A stretch of 15,567 bases of DNA, from assembly GCA_041745535.1 (NCBI GenBank), contig JBGTIS010000136.1, forward strand, positions 1-15,567, read 5' to 3'. Positions within the stretch are counted from its first letter, which is position 1. Each line of letters starts with the position of its first letter. Under the pieces are notes generated by a model, which had not been told where the DNA came from, ran no database searches, and saw only the letters and a list, made by a program, of their open reading frames with translations. This document shows, in pieces, positions 1 through 6,505 of this stretch. Both the position numbers and the translations under genes were made by a program. Source of the stretch: JBGTIS01 sp041745535 (GTDB taxonomy: Bacteria; Bacteroidota; Bacteroidia; Cytophagales; Cyclobacteriaceae).

Positions 1-794
1 GTATCACCCTGTCCCCAGGGCATATTGTCTCCTTCATTTTTCTTTCGATCTTTCAAATGCAGGCTGAGAATGCGGTCGTGGTGCTCTTTCATAAAAGGAA
101 TGGGCGACTCATTGGTACCTGCCACATAATGCCCAACATCTAAGTTAATGGCGTTGGAGTTTGCATACGAAAGGGGTTTATCCCAGCTGTGGTAATCCAC
201 TTCAGTATGATTGTGGTAACCTACCAATGTTTTGTGCCGATCGGCAAAAGGTGCCACTTTTTTGGCGCCTTCATCGGACCGCTCCAGGGTAATGCCTTTG
301 GCGCCCATCAGGTCGGCTACTTTAAAGCAGTAATTGATTTCCGCATCGCTCATCCGGTCTAACGGGAACTTCACAATTTCAACAGAAACCCCTTCATCAG
401 CAAACTTTTTACCCAGTATTTTAAACTTACCCATAGGAGCCGACAATCGCCATTTGCTAATTTCTTCGGTGCGGGCCTGCCGCGCGTCTTTTTCTTCCTG
501 GGTCAGTTCGCCACTTTTCCAGGGTATCGGTTCAGGTGCGCCAGCGAATTGCTCAATTGGGTCGCCCATCAGTTCTACTGCACTGAGTCCGGCTTCTAGC
601 AGGTAATTGAGAATATCGTCGGCGGTGCCGGGCATGCCGCGAAAACTATAGGAGATGGCCCCGATCCGCACGCCGTTGAAATTAGAGTCGGGTTTACGCA
701 AACGAAAAAATCTGGAACTATTTAGCACGGAACCTGGCAGAAACAGGGCACTGGTACCCAGTCCGGCACGGGAAATAAACTGACGTCTTTTCAT
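1..794 (-). CDS. Sugar phosphate isomerase/epimerase-like TIM-barrel protein, Tat-exported, partial (C-terminus off the left edge)
   Basis: About 264 codons are visible, read leftwards from the ATG at 792-794; the C-terminus lies outside the window. The protein begins MKRRQFISRAGLGTSALFLP, a twin-arginine type signal (RRQFI followed by a short hydrophobic stretch), so it is probably exported folded to the periplasm. The rest fits the xylose-isomerase-like/AP endonuclease-2 TIM-barrel family: RIGAISYSFRG as the first strand, an early AVELMGDP strand, ITLERSDEG, the GYHNHTEVDY segment, NLDVGHYVAGT and HLKDRKK near the end. In this family the His, Glu and Asp residues of such segments bind a divalent metal. 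Members isomerise or epimerise sugars, and some act on keto-sugars in glycoside breakdown; the substrate here cannot be told. No neighbour on the same strand lies within the next 5 kb, so it probably starts its own transcript. The family call is firm and the exact reaction is unknown. Confidence 0.88.
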   Translation of the reverse strand, partial: MKRRQFISRAGLGTSALFLPGSVLNSSRFFRLRKPDSNFNGVRIGAISYSFRGMPGTADDILNYLLEAGLSAVELMGDPIEQFAGAPEPIPWKSGELTQEEKDARQARTEEISKWRLSAPMGKFKILGKKFADEGVSVEIVKFPLDRMSDAEINYCFKVADLMGAKGITLERSDEGAKKVAPFADRHKTLVGYHNHTEVDYHSWDKPLSYANSNAINLDVGHYVAGTNESPIPFMKEHHDRILSLHLKDRKKNEGDNMPWGQGD

Positions 795-1036
795 TGGGGT
801 ATGGGGTTGTATATAATTTGGTTAAAGAAATTTAATTAAATCAGGCTATTGATAATCTGTATTGGATAAACATAATTATAAATATAGCAGACTTACTGTT
901 TTTTTCGCGATTTACAATCAAGTTTCTGCTGAAATGCATATAGAAATAATTTTGCGTCCACACCATGCTCAAATTTCGGCATAGCAAACTGAAAGGCCGG
1001 TTATCATTTAGCCTTCTCCTCAGGCTCAAGAATTGC
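795..1036. other. Intergenic region between divergent genes, AT-rich
   Basis: This is the first half of the divergent gap between the isomerase-like gene and the TonB-dependent receptor gene. It is AT-rich near 820-960 and must hold the promoter of the leftward gene, but I see no convincing TTTG/TAnnTTTG pair. A 62-codon reading frame on the minus strand (841-1029) has no recognisable domain and a poor composition for a protein, so I do not call it a gene. Confidence 0.5.
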
Positions 1037-1214
1037 TAGGGCGTGTTGACATTCAGGCTAACCAGGGATTTTGAGAACGATTTTCGTCTGATTAAGGCAC
1101 TTGAGAAGTGCGATGCAGCGCATCGGACGCCGAAAGTGACGCCGGGCCGCGTAGGCTAAGCAGGCGGAAAGCGGTCCAAAATCACCGTTCCAGTTTGATT
1201 GTCAACACGCCCTA
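1037..1214. mobile_element. Putative 178-bp MITE or non-autonomous IS derivative with terminal inverted repeats and TA ends
   Basis: The left end TAGGGCGTGTTGACA (1037-1051) is matched perfectly in inverted orientation by TGTCAACACGCCCTA (1200-1214). With mismatches and one gap the similarity extends to about 38 bp, ending in GATTTTG at 1067-1073 and CAAAATC at 1177-1183. Both outer ends carry TA, which could be the duplicated target dinucleotide made by IS630/Tc1-mariner-type transposases. There is no transposase frame inside, so it would have to be mobilised in trans. The interior holds two abutting perfect hairpins (1097-1111 and 1111-1125) and is more GC-rich than the AT-rich flanks. The family assignment is inferred from the ends only; a solo remnant of a larger insertion sequence would look similar. 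Confidence 0.7.
1097..1125. repeat. Two tandem perfect hairpins inside the putative MITE
   Basis: GCACTT-GAG-AAGTGC (1097-1111) and CGATGC-AGC-GCATCG (1111-1125) are perfect 6-bp stems with 3-nt loops that share one base. They lie in the middle of the inverted-repeat element and would form adjacent stem-loops in DNA or RNA. Neither is followed by a T tract, so they are not intrinsic terminators. Confidence 0.6.
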
Positions 1215-1325
1215 AACAGAATAAGCCTTCCGCAAAGAACCTGAGACAAATATATTTTTATTCCGACCAACCCTTTCAGTTTTTTGAACGTGCTGGTTAC
1301 AATACCTCACAAAAAATTTGACAAT

Positions 1326-3614
1326 GTGAAAAATCGCATCCTACTGTTTGTCACGATACTGATTAGTAGCCAGGCCTTTTCCCAGGCTCGTTTTACCCTC
1401 AGTGGCACCGTTACTGACCTTGAAAGCGGCGAAGTGCTGATTGGCGCCACCCTGTTTGCCAAAGCTGCCAATGCCGGAGCGGTAACCAATAATTACGGTT
1501 TCTTTTCCCTTACCCTGCCGCGTACTGATAGCCTGATGGTGGTGATCAGCTACATTGGCTTTGAGCCACAGGTAAAGAAGATCGTACTGGATCAGAATAT
1601 CAAGCTGAATATACAATTAAATCCGGGAGAGCTATCGCTGGATGAAGTGGTTATCAGCGCCTCCCCTCAGAATGAAAACGTGGAGCAGGTACAGATGTCT
1701 GTGACCGATATTCCCATCAAAAGAATTTCAGAAGTGCCGGTGATCCTGGGCGAAACGGATGTGCTGAAGGTGGTGCAACTGCTGCCCGGGGTGCAATCGG
1801 GCAATGAGGGCACTACCGGTTTTTATGTAAGAGGCGGGAACGCGGACCAAAACCTGGTGCAACTGGATGAGGCCACGGTGTACAACCCCAATCACTTACT
1901 CGGCCTCTTTAGCACTTTCAATTCACGTGCACTAAATAGCGTTACCCTCATTAAAGGAGGTTTTCCGGCGCAGCACGGCGGGCGCCTTTCTTCTATTCTG
2001 GATCTGACCATGAAAGAAGGAAACAACCGGCAGTTTCACGCCGATGGAGGCATTGGGTATGTTACCTCTACCCTTACCCTGGAAGGTCCAATAAAAAAAG
2101 AAAAAGGGTCATTTATTGTATCGGGAAGGAGAACTTATATTGATCTGGTAATCAAACCTTTTTTGCCCAAAGGAAACCATTCAAATTATAATTTCTATGA
2201 CCTGAACGCGAAAATGAACTGGAAATTCTCTGACAAAGACCGCGTGTTTCTGAGTGGTTTTATGGGCAGGGATAAAGCAGAGTACAAAGCCGCGCAGGGC
2301 ATTAATTATCTGATCGGTTTTGGTAACACCACAGGCACATTGCGCTGGAACCATGTTTTTGGTCCCCGTTTGTTTGTGAATACCTCTTTGATCTACAACA
2401 GCTATGACCAGGACGTCTCCGCAATTCAGGATAACTTCTTTTCCCAAGCCATTACCGGTATCGATGACATTAACGGAAAAATTGAGTTTCAGTATTTTCC
2501 TAATCCTAGTCATGCCATCAGGTTCGGATCTCACTACATCAATCATAAATTTGTTTCCGGTGGTAAATCCGAATCGAAAGTAGCAGAAGGACAGAACATT
2601 AAAATCAGTAACATCCCACAAAAAACCTTTGACGAGTTTGCCTTTTACTTTAACGATGAAATCAAGCTCAGTGACAAATTGTCTTCCAGTCTGGGCATCA
2701 GGTTTCCCGGATATGTGGCCAATACCGTAAGTTATTTCAGAATCGAGCCCCGGGCATCTGTTAAACTTACAACCGGAAAAACTTCTTCCCTTAAAGCCGC
2801 ATATACCATTATGAACCAGTTTATGCACCTGGTTCCAAGCTCAACGGCTACCATACCCACGGATGTTTGGGTGCCTTCCACAGCAAAGACCAAGCCGCAG
2901 ACATCCCAGCAGTACGCATTGGGGTATTTCAGGAATTTTAACGACAACAGCATAGAAACCAGCCTGGAAGTGTATTACAAAGACATGCGAAACCAGGTTT
3001 TATTTCCTGAAGGAAACCAGTTGATAGAAAACTTCGCCGTGGATACTGCCCTGGTGTATGGAAAAGGTTGGAGCTATGGCGCTGAGCTTTATGTTAAAAA
3101 GACTTCCGGCAGGGTCACAGGCTGGCTGGCTTACACACTTTCATGGACTTTTCAGCAGTTCGATGACCTCAATTTTGGAAACAAATTTCCTTTCCGGTAT
3201 GACAGGCGTCATGTGTTATCTGTGGTAGGCGCATATCATCTGAATGAAAGATGGACCTTTTCAGGCGCTTTTGTATACAATACCGGAAGCGCGTATACCG
3301 TACCTGTAGGAAGGTTCCCCGCGTTCTATGGTCCCTCTTTGTTTGAGGGAAATTATTTTGTGTACGAAGGACGTAACAATGCAAGAATGCCTGCTTACCA
3401 CCGCCTCGATCTTTCCGTGAGCCGAAAAAATAAGAAAATAGTTTTCGGAAGAGAATTTGAATCGGAATGGATACTGGGCATTTACAATGTTTATAGCAGG
3501 CTAAACCCTTACTTTATTTATCTGAAGGTAGATCCCGCTTCAGACAAGCCCGTTGGTAAACAGGTTTCGTTATTGCCTATTATCCCGAGCATCTCTTACA
3601 ATTTTAAATTCTGA
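1326..3614 (+). CDS. TonB-dependent outer-membrane receptor with CarboxypepD_reg-like N-terminal domain
   Basis: An outer-membrane active transporter driven by TonB/ExbBD. I chose the GTG at 1326 because it gives a standard signal peptide (MKNRILLFVTILISSQAFSQ); a TTG at 1284 adds 14 polar residues in front of it and is less likely. From the GTG the protein is 762 residues. Residues ~22-105 are a CarboxypepD_reg-like beta-sandwich (SGTVTDLESGEVLIGATLF, then NNYGFFSL and ISYIGFEP) ending at LDEVVISA. Residues ~135-230 are the plug (LKVVQLLPGVQSG, GFYVRGGNADQNLVQLD, FPAQHGGRLSSILDL). The rest is a 22-strand-type barrel ending ISYNFKF with a terminal Phe, as expected for a BAM signal. The DUF4249 lipoprotein gene follows after 5 bp, a pairing known in Bacteroidota, so the two are almost surely co-transcribed and co-functional. 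The substrate is unknown. At 762 residues it is shorter than SusC-type receptors (~1000) and belongs to the smaller class. Confidence 0.93.
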   Translation: MKNRILLFVTILISSQAFSQARFTLSGTVTDLESGEVLIGATLFAKAANAGAVTNNYGFFSLTLPRTDSLMVVISYIGFEPQVKKIVLDQNIKLNIQLNPGELSLDEVVISASPQNENVEQVQMSVTDIPIKRISEVPVILGETDVLKVVQLLPGVQSGNEGTTGFYVRGGNADQNLVQLDEATVYNPNHLLGLFSTFNSRALNSVTLIKGGFPAQHGGRLSSILDLTMKEGNNRQFHADGGIGYVTSTLTLEGPIKKEKGSFIVSGRRTYIDLVIKPFLPKGNHSNYNFYDLNAKMNWKFSDKDRVFLSGFMGRDKAEYKAAQGINYLIGFGNTTGTLRWNHVFGPRLFVNTSLIYNSYDQDVSAIQDNFFSQAITGIDDINGKIEFQYFPNPSHAIRFGSHYINHKFVSGGKSESKVAEGQNIKISNIPQKTFDEFAFYFNDEIKLSDKLSSSLGIRFPGYVANTVSYFRIEPRASVKLTTGKTSSLKAAYTIMNQFMHLVPSSTATIPTDVWVPSTAKTKPQTSQQYALGYFRNFNDNSIETSLEVYYKDMRNQVLFPEGNQLIENFAVDTALVYGKGWSYGAELYVKKTSGRVTGWLAYTLSWTFQQFDDLNFGNKFPFRYDRRHVLSVVGAYHLNERWTFSGAFVYNTGSAYTVPVGRFPAFYGPSLFEGNYFVYEGRNNARMPAYHRLDLSVSRKNKKIVFGREFESEWILGIYNVYSRLNPYFIYLKVDPASDKPVGKQVSLLPIIPSISYNFKF

Positions 3615-3619
3615 TCGTT

Positions 3620-4531
3620 ATGAAGTTTATTTTAAAATTGTGGTCCATTGGTTTTGTTTTTTTCTGCTATGCCTGTGAAAAAGATGTGTCTATTACCCCC
3701 ACCTCAGATTTTAATGGAACGGTCTACATTGAAGGTTTGCTGAGTCCCGGGGAAAGCCCCAGTATTTTTGTAAGCAGCAGTGTGCCTTTTATGGATAAAA
3801 AAGTGAAGCCACAGGAGGTTTTCGCCCGAGGTGCCGCTGTAAGCATTACCAACAGGGGTGCTGCGGAGATGTTGGTAGCCGATTCTGTTTTTGATAAATT
3901 CCGGTGCCGGTGGGTGCCCTTTTATCAAGGCAATAGAATTGCTGAATTTGGTGAACGGTATGACCTTACTGTGGTATATGCGGGCAAAACCTATACGGCA
4001 AGTACTACCATTTCTCAGCCAAAACCGGTTATCAATGAAATCTCTTATGTAGGAGAATTTTTTGATGTGTATGGTGGGCACGACGGCGTAAAGGTAATCA
4101 TGACCGATGCGCCGGGTCCCGGAGATCATTATAGGTTTCAGATGAACAGGAAAATTGATCGTACGGTAGCACATGCCCATGTGTTGGATGTGATTACTGA
4201 AAATTGTACCGGCACTGATGAGTTCTGGACTTATGATATTGGCAGAACGGTTTTCAGCGATGAAGGTAATGATGGCGGAAGGCTGGACTTTCTTGCCGAA
4301 GTATCCTTCGAATACAGCGAAGGCGATTCTGCCTGGGTGCACATCCAGTCGCTGGATAAAGCCTCGGCCAAATTCTATCAGGACCTGGATGACCAGCTCA
4401 TTTCTATTCTCAATCCTTTTGTAGAGCCGGTGTTTTTAAAAAGCAGCATAGAGGGAGGTGCAGTAGGTGTGTTCGGGTCAATGGTATTATCAGATTCGGT
4501 TTTATTTATTTATCCCACCGATAATCCTTGA
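3620..4531 (+). CDS. DUF4249 domain-containing lipoprotein, partner of the upstream TonB-dependent receptor
   Basis: A 303-residue protein with a lipoprotein signal: MKFILKLWSIGFVFFCYAC, where Cys19 preceded by Ala is the likely lipidated residue. The body matches DUF4249: an early beta-rich segment (VYIEGLLSPGESPSIFVSSS), VSITNRG, a GERYDLTVVYAGKTYTASTT segment and ISQPKPVINEI, all typical of this family. These lipoproteins sit next to TonB-dependent receptors and are thought to be surface-exposed accessory or substrate-capturing proteins, similar in role but not in fold to SusD. It starts 5 bp after the receptor stop codon, so it is the second gene of the operon. A terminator is not visible after it, and the sigma factor reading frame opens about 72 bp downstream, so read-through into that gene is possible. 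Confidence 0.85.
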   Translation: MKFILKLWSIGFVFFCYACEKDVSITPTSDFNGTVYIEGLLSPGESPSIFVSSSVPFMDKKVKPQEVFARGAAVSITNRGAAEMLVADSVFDKFRCRWVPFYQGNRIAEFGERYDLTVVYAGKTYTASTTISQPKPVINEISYVGEFFDVYGGHDGVKVIMTDAPGPGDHYRFQMNRKIDRTVAHAHVLDVITENCTGTDEFWTYDIGRTVFSDEGNDGGRLDFLAEVSFEYSEGDSAWVHIQSLDKASAKFYQDLDDQLISILNPFVEPVFLKSSIEGGAVGVFGSMVLSDSVLFIYPTDNP

Positions 4532-4603
4532 ACTTAATCCAAAATTTTCATCTGTCAGCAATTTTAAAAGTAGCTGTTAGTTAAGATTCCAAAGTTAAAA
4601 TGA

Positions 4604-4684
4604 CTGCACATCGAAGACAAGCAACTATATAACCTGCTGGATTCCTGCCTTAAAGGAGTCAGAAATAGCCAGGACCGACTATAC
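4604..4684 (+). other. In-frame upstream extension of the sigma factor without a standard start codon
   Basis: Reading back from the ATG at 4685 in frame, 27 sense codons translate as LHIEDKQLYNLLDSCLKG followed by VRNSQDRLY. This is the normal N-terminal part of region 2 in Bacteroidota ECF factors. The frame is closed by TGA at 4601-4603. Within it there is no ATG, GTG or TTG; CTG at 4604 is the first codon. An ATG does exist at 4600-4602, but one base out of frame, and leads to a stop after 10 codons. So either CTG (or another rare codon) starts translation, or a one-base indel separates the ATG from the gene, or the base call is wrong. Confidence 0.65.
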
Positions 4685-5176
4685 ATGGAATACTTCGCCT
4701 ATGCCATGGGCGTATGCCTGCGGTATTCCCGCACCAGGGAAGAAGCCATAGAAATAGTAAACGATGGTTTCGTGAAAATTTTTACCAAACCGCATAAATA
4801 TACCAAAGGACTGTCATTTAAAGGTTGGCTCAGAAGAGTGATGATTAACGCTGCCATTGACTATTACCGCCGCCACGAAAAGCATTACAATAGTCTGGAC
4901 ATTTCCTATGCGCAGTATGAACCATCAACAGAAACCATACTCGACCAGATTTCTGAAGCGGAAATTATAACAGCTATCCAGCAGTTGCCTCCATCTTACA
5001 GAATGGTTTTCAACCTATATGTAATCGAAGGTTATAAACACGAAGAAATAGCCAATAAGATCAATATCAGCGTGGGGACTTCCAAGTCTAATCTTGCCAT
5101 TGCCAGAAACAAACTACAAAAGATACTTACTATCCGAGGAAAGGAAACCATTAATTATACAGAGCATGGACGATAG
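4685..5176 (+). CDS. ECF-type RNA polymerase sigma factor (sigma-70 family)
   Basis: From the ATG at 4685 this gives 163 residues. Region 2 is visible as AYAMGVCLRYSRTREEAIEI, NDGFVKIF, then the FKGWLRRVMINAAIDYYRRH part that contacts core enzyme and the -10 element. Region 4 is ITAIQQLPPSYRMVFNLYVI and the helix-turn-helix HEEIANKINISVGTSKSNLA, which reads the -35 element. There is no region 3, as in all ECF factors. The same reading frame stays open and protein-like for 27 codons before this ATG (see the separate entry), so the true N-terminus is probably upstream. The gene overlaps the next one by 11 bp, which marks that gene as its likely regulator. It lies 150 bp after the DUF4249 gene and may control the receptor pair. 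The family call is firm; the regulon is unknown. Confidence 0.93.
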   Translation: MEYFAYAMGVCLRYSRTREEAIEIVNDGFVKIFTKPHKYTKGLSFKGWLRRVMINAAIDYYRRHEKHYNSLDISYAQYEPSTETILDQISEAEIITAIQQLPPSYRMVFNLYVIEGYKHEEIANKINISVGTSKSNLAIARNKLQKILTIRGKETINYTEHGR

Positions 5177-6479
5177 TAAATTTGACAATATCATCAAAAA
5201 TAAGATCGGGGAATACGAAGACCGGGGCTTTGATCCTGCTGCTTTGTCCGCACTGCATCATCAGCTGGCGGCTGTCCGTATTTTGCCATGGCATACCCGG
5301 TATACCACCGAGCTTCTGGTAGGGCTGGGCATGCTATTAATTACCTTAACATTACTCTGGGGGCAATGGTATTGGGGTAACAGGGAAGTGAAACTCATGG
5401 AAGATGAATTGATTGCCCTGCGCATGGAAAATTCGGAATTAAGGAAACTAAAATCTGAGATAGGGGTTAGCGATAATGTAAAACCAGATACCATCAGGAT
5501 TATTGAAGTTCGTCCGCAGCTGTCTCCCCTGTATGCTTCTCTGGCCAACAGAATTTACCAATTGGAGTCGGCCAGGCCCAAAGTTCTGAATAAAACAATG
5601 ATGTATCTGGGAGCCGTACAGGATATACCAGCCGAAATCCTTTCAGTACTGGAAAAGGCAGGTTTGGTAATCAGCGGTAATGAAGGTGGTGTTTACCTCA
5701 CTTCCGTAAAGGGTCAAATGCTGAATGAAATTTCAGGAGAGAAACTGGTAACAGAACCATTCCCAGCGCCCTACCTTGTGTTTACAGAAGAAGCAAGTGA
5801 ACCAACTAAAAAGCTGGAGAAAAGCAAACCGATAAAAGTTTCGCTTAAAACTATCAAAGAGCTGGAAAACCATTATCAAACTGGTGTAGGCTTCAAATTA
5901 GGGCCTACCATGAGCCTTACCTCCCTGAATTATAAAACCGGATCGGGCAGCCCTTTTGTAGGTGTAGGTGGCCTGGCTGAAATGGTATTTTCACCTGCTC
6001 TGGCCCTTGAAACAGGATTCAGGTACATGAGTCTGAGAAGTAAAATCAGGCAGGACTTTGATCAGATCAGGCTTAGCCATTTTGACGGAACTTTAGGGGA
6101 ATTGCAAAAAATAGAAATAGACACCAGGGCGATAGAAATACCCATCAATTTGAAGTATCGGTATCCGCTTTCCATGAATACCCACTTGATTGTGGGAACC
6201 GGTTACGCTGGCCTTGTCTTTTTACACCAGGATGTAGAATATAAGTATGCGCTGGCCAGTGAACAGGCAGCTTCTATCATTGCAGACAACCGTGAAAACA
6301 ATTTAAAAGTTTATCCGGGCACTGTTAATTTTTCACTTGGCGTAGACCAGCAATTACTTAACAAAAAGTCCATAGAGGCTTCCCTGTTTTATCAGAAAGG
6401 GATTGGGAATAAGGGTATTGAACAAAACAATGCCGATATATTCGGAATAAAGGGAACCTATTGGTTTACCATCCGGTAA
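5166..6479 (+). CDS. Single-pass membrane protein with C-terminal outer-membrane beta-barrel; candidate anti-sigma factor
   Basis: I start it at the ATG at 5166, overlapping the sigma factor stop by 11 bp; the frame is open further upstream but only inside the sigma gene. It is 437 residues. Residues 1-47 are hydrophilic and, like other Bacteroidota ECF partner proteins, begin with a short acidic and basic segment (KFDNIIKNKIGEYEDRGFDP). Residues ~48-68 are one hydrophobic helix (ELLVGLGMLLITLTLLWGQW) without a cleavage site. Residues ~73-99 form a charged heptad-like coiled coil. From ~235 to the end there are alternating strands (GVGFKLGPTMSLTSL, GVGGLAEMVFSPALALETGF, INLKYRYPL, GIKGTYWFTIR) like the OMP_b-brl/PorT group of small barrels. 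The predicted topology is cytoplasmic N-terminus, inner-membrane helix, periplasmic linker, outer-membrane barrel. The position after the sigma gene suggests it binds and restrains that factor. Function is inferred from context; no FecR or zinc anti-sigma motif is present. Confidence 0.75.
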   Translation: MDDSKFDNIIKNKIGEYEDRGFDPAALSALHHQLAAVRILPWHTRYTTELLVGLGMLLITLTLLWGQWYWGNREVKLMEDELIALRMENSELRKLKSEIGVSDNVKPDTIRIIEVRPQLSPLYASLANRIYQLESARPKVLNKTMMYLGAVQDIPAEILSVLEKAGLVISGNEGGVYLTSVKGQMLNEISGEKLVTEPFPAPYLVFTEEASEPTKKLEKSKPIKVSLKTIKELENHYQTGVGFKLGPTMSLTSLNYKTGSGSPFVGVGGLAEMVFSPALALETGFRYMSLRSKIRQDFDQIRLSHFDGTLGELQKIEIDTRAIEIPINLKYRYPLSMNTHLIVGTGYAGLVFLHQDVEYKYALASEQAASIIADNRENNLKVYPGTVNFSLGVDQQLLNKKSIEASLFYQKGIGNKGIEQNNADIFGIKGTYWFTIR

Positions 6480-6505
6480 TATACTGTAAAACCTAAACTA
6501 ATCTT

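Noticed and set aside
841..1029. 62-codon frame on the minus strand in the intergenic region
   Set aside because: No domain or signal is recognisable, and it lies in AT-rich DNA between two genes and a mobile element; likely chance.
2181..2828. 215-codon open frame on the minus strand
   Set aside because: It lies wholly inside the TonB-dependent receptor gene, and its translation has no recognisable domain; the plus-strand protein is a clear family member.
3704..4342. 212-codon open frame on the minus strand
   Set aside because: It is a shadow of the DUF4249 lipoprotein gene and shows no protein family features.
4540..4590. Terminator after the DUF4249 gene
   Set aside because: Only a 4-bp CAGC/GCTG pairing around AATTTTAAAAGTA is present, without a following T tract.
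5094..5165. Longer N-terminus for the beta-barrel protein from an upstream non-ATG start
   Set aside because: The added 24 residues lie inside the sigma region 4 coding sequence and the ATG at 5166 gives a normal short overlap and N-terminus.
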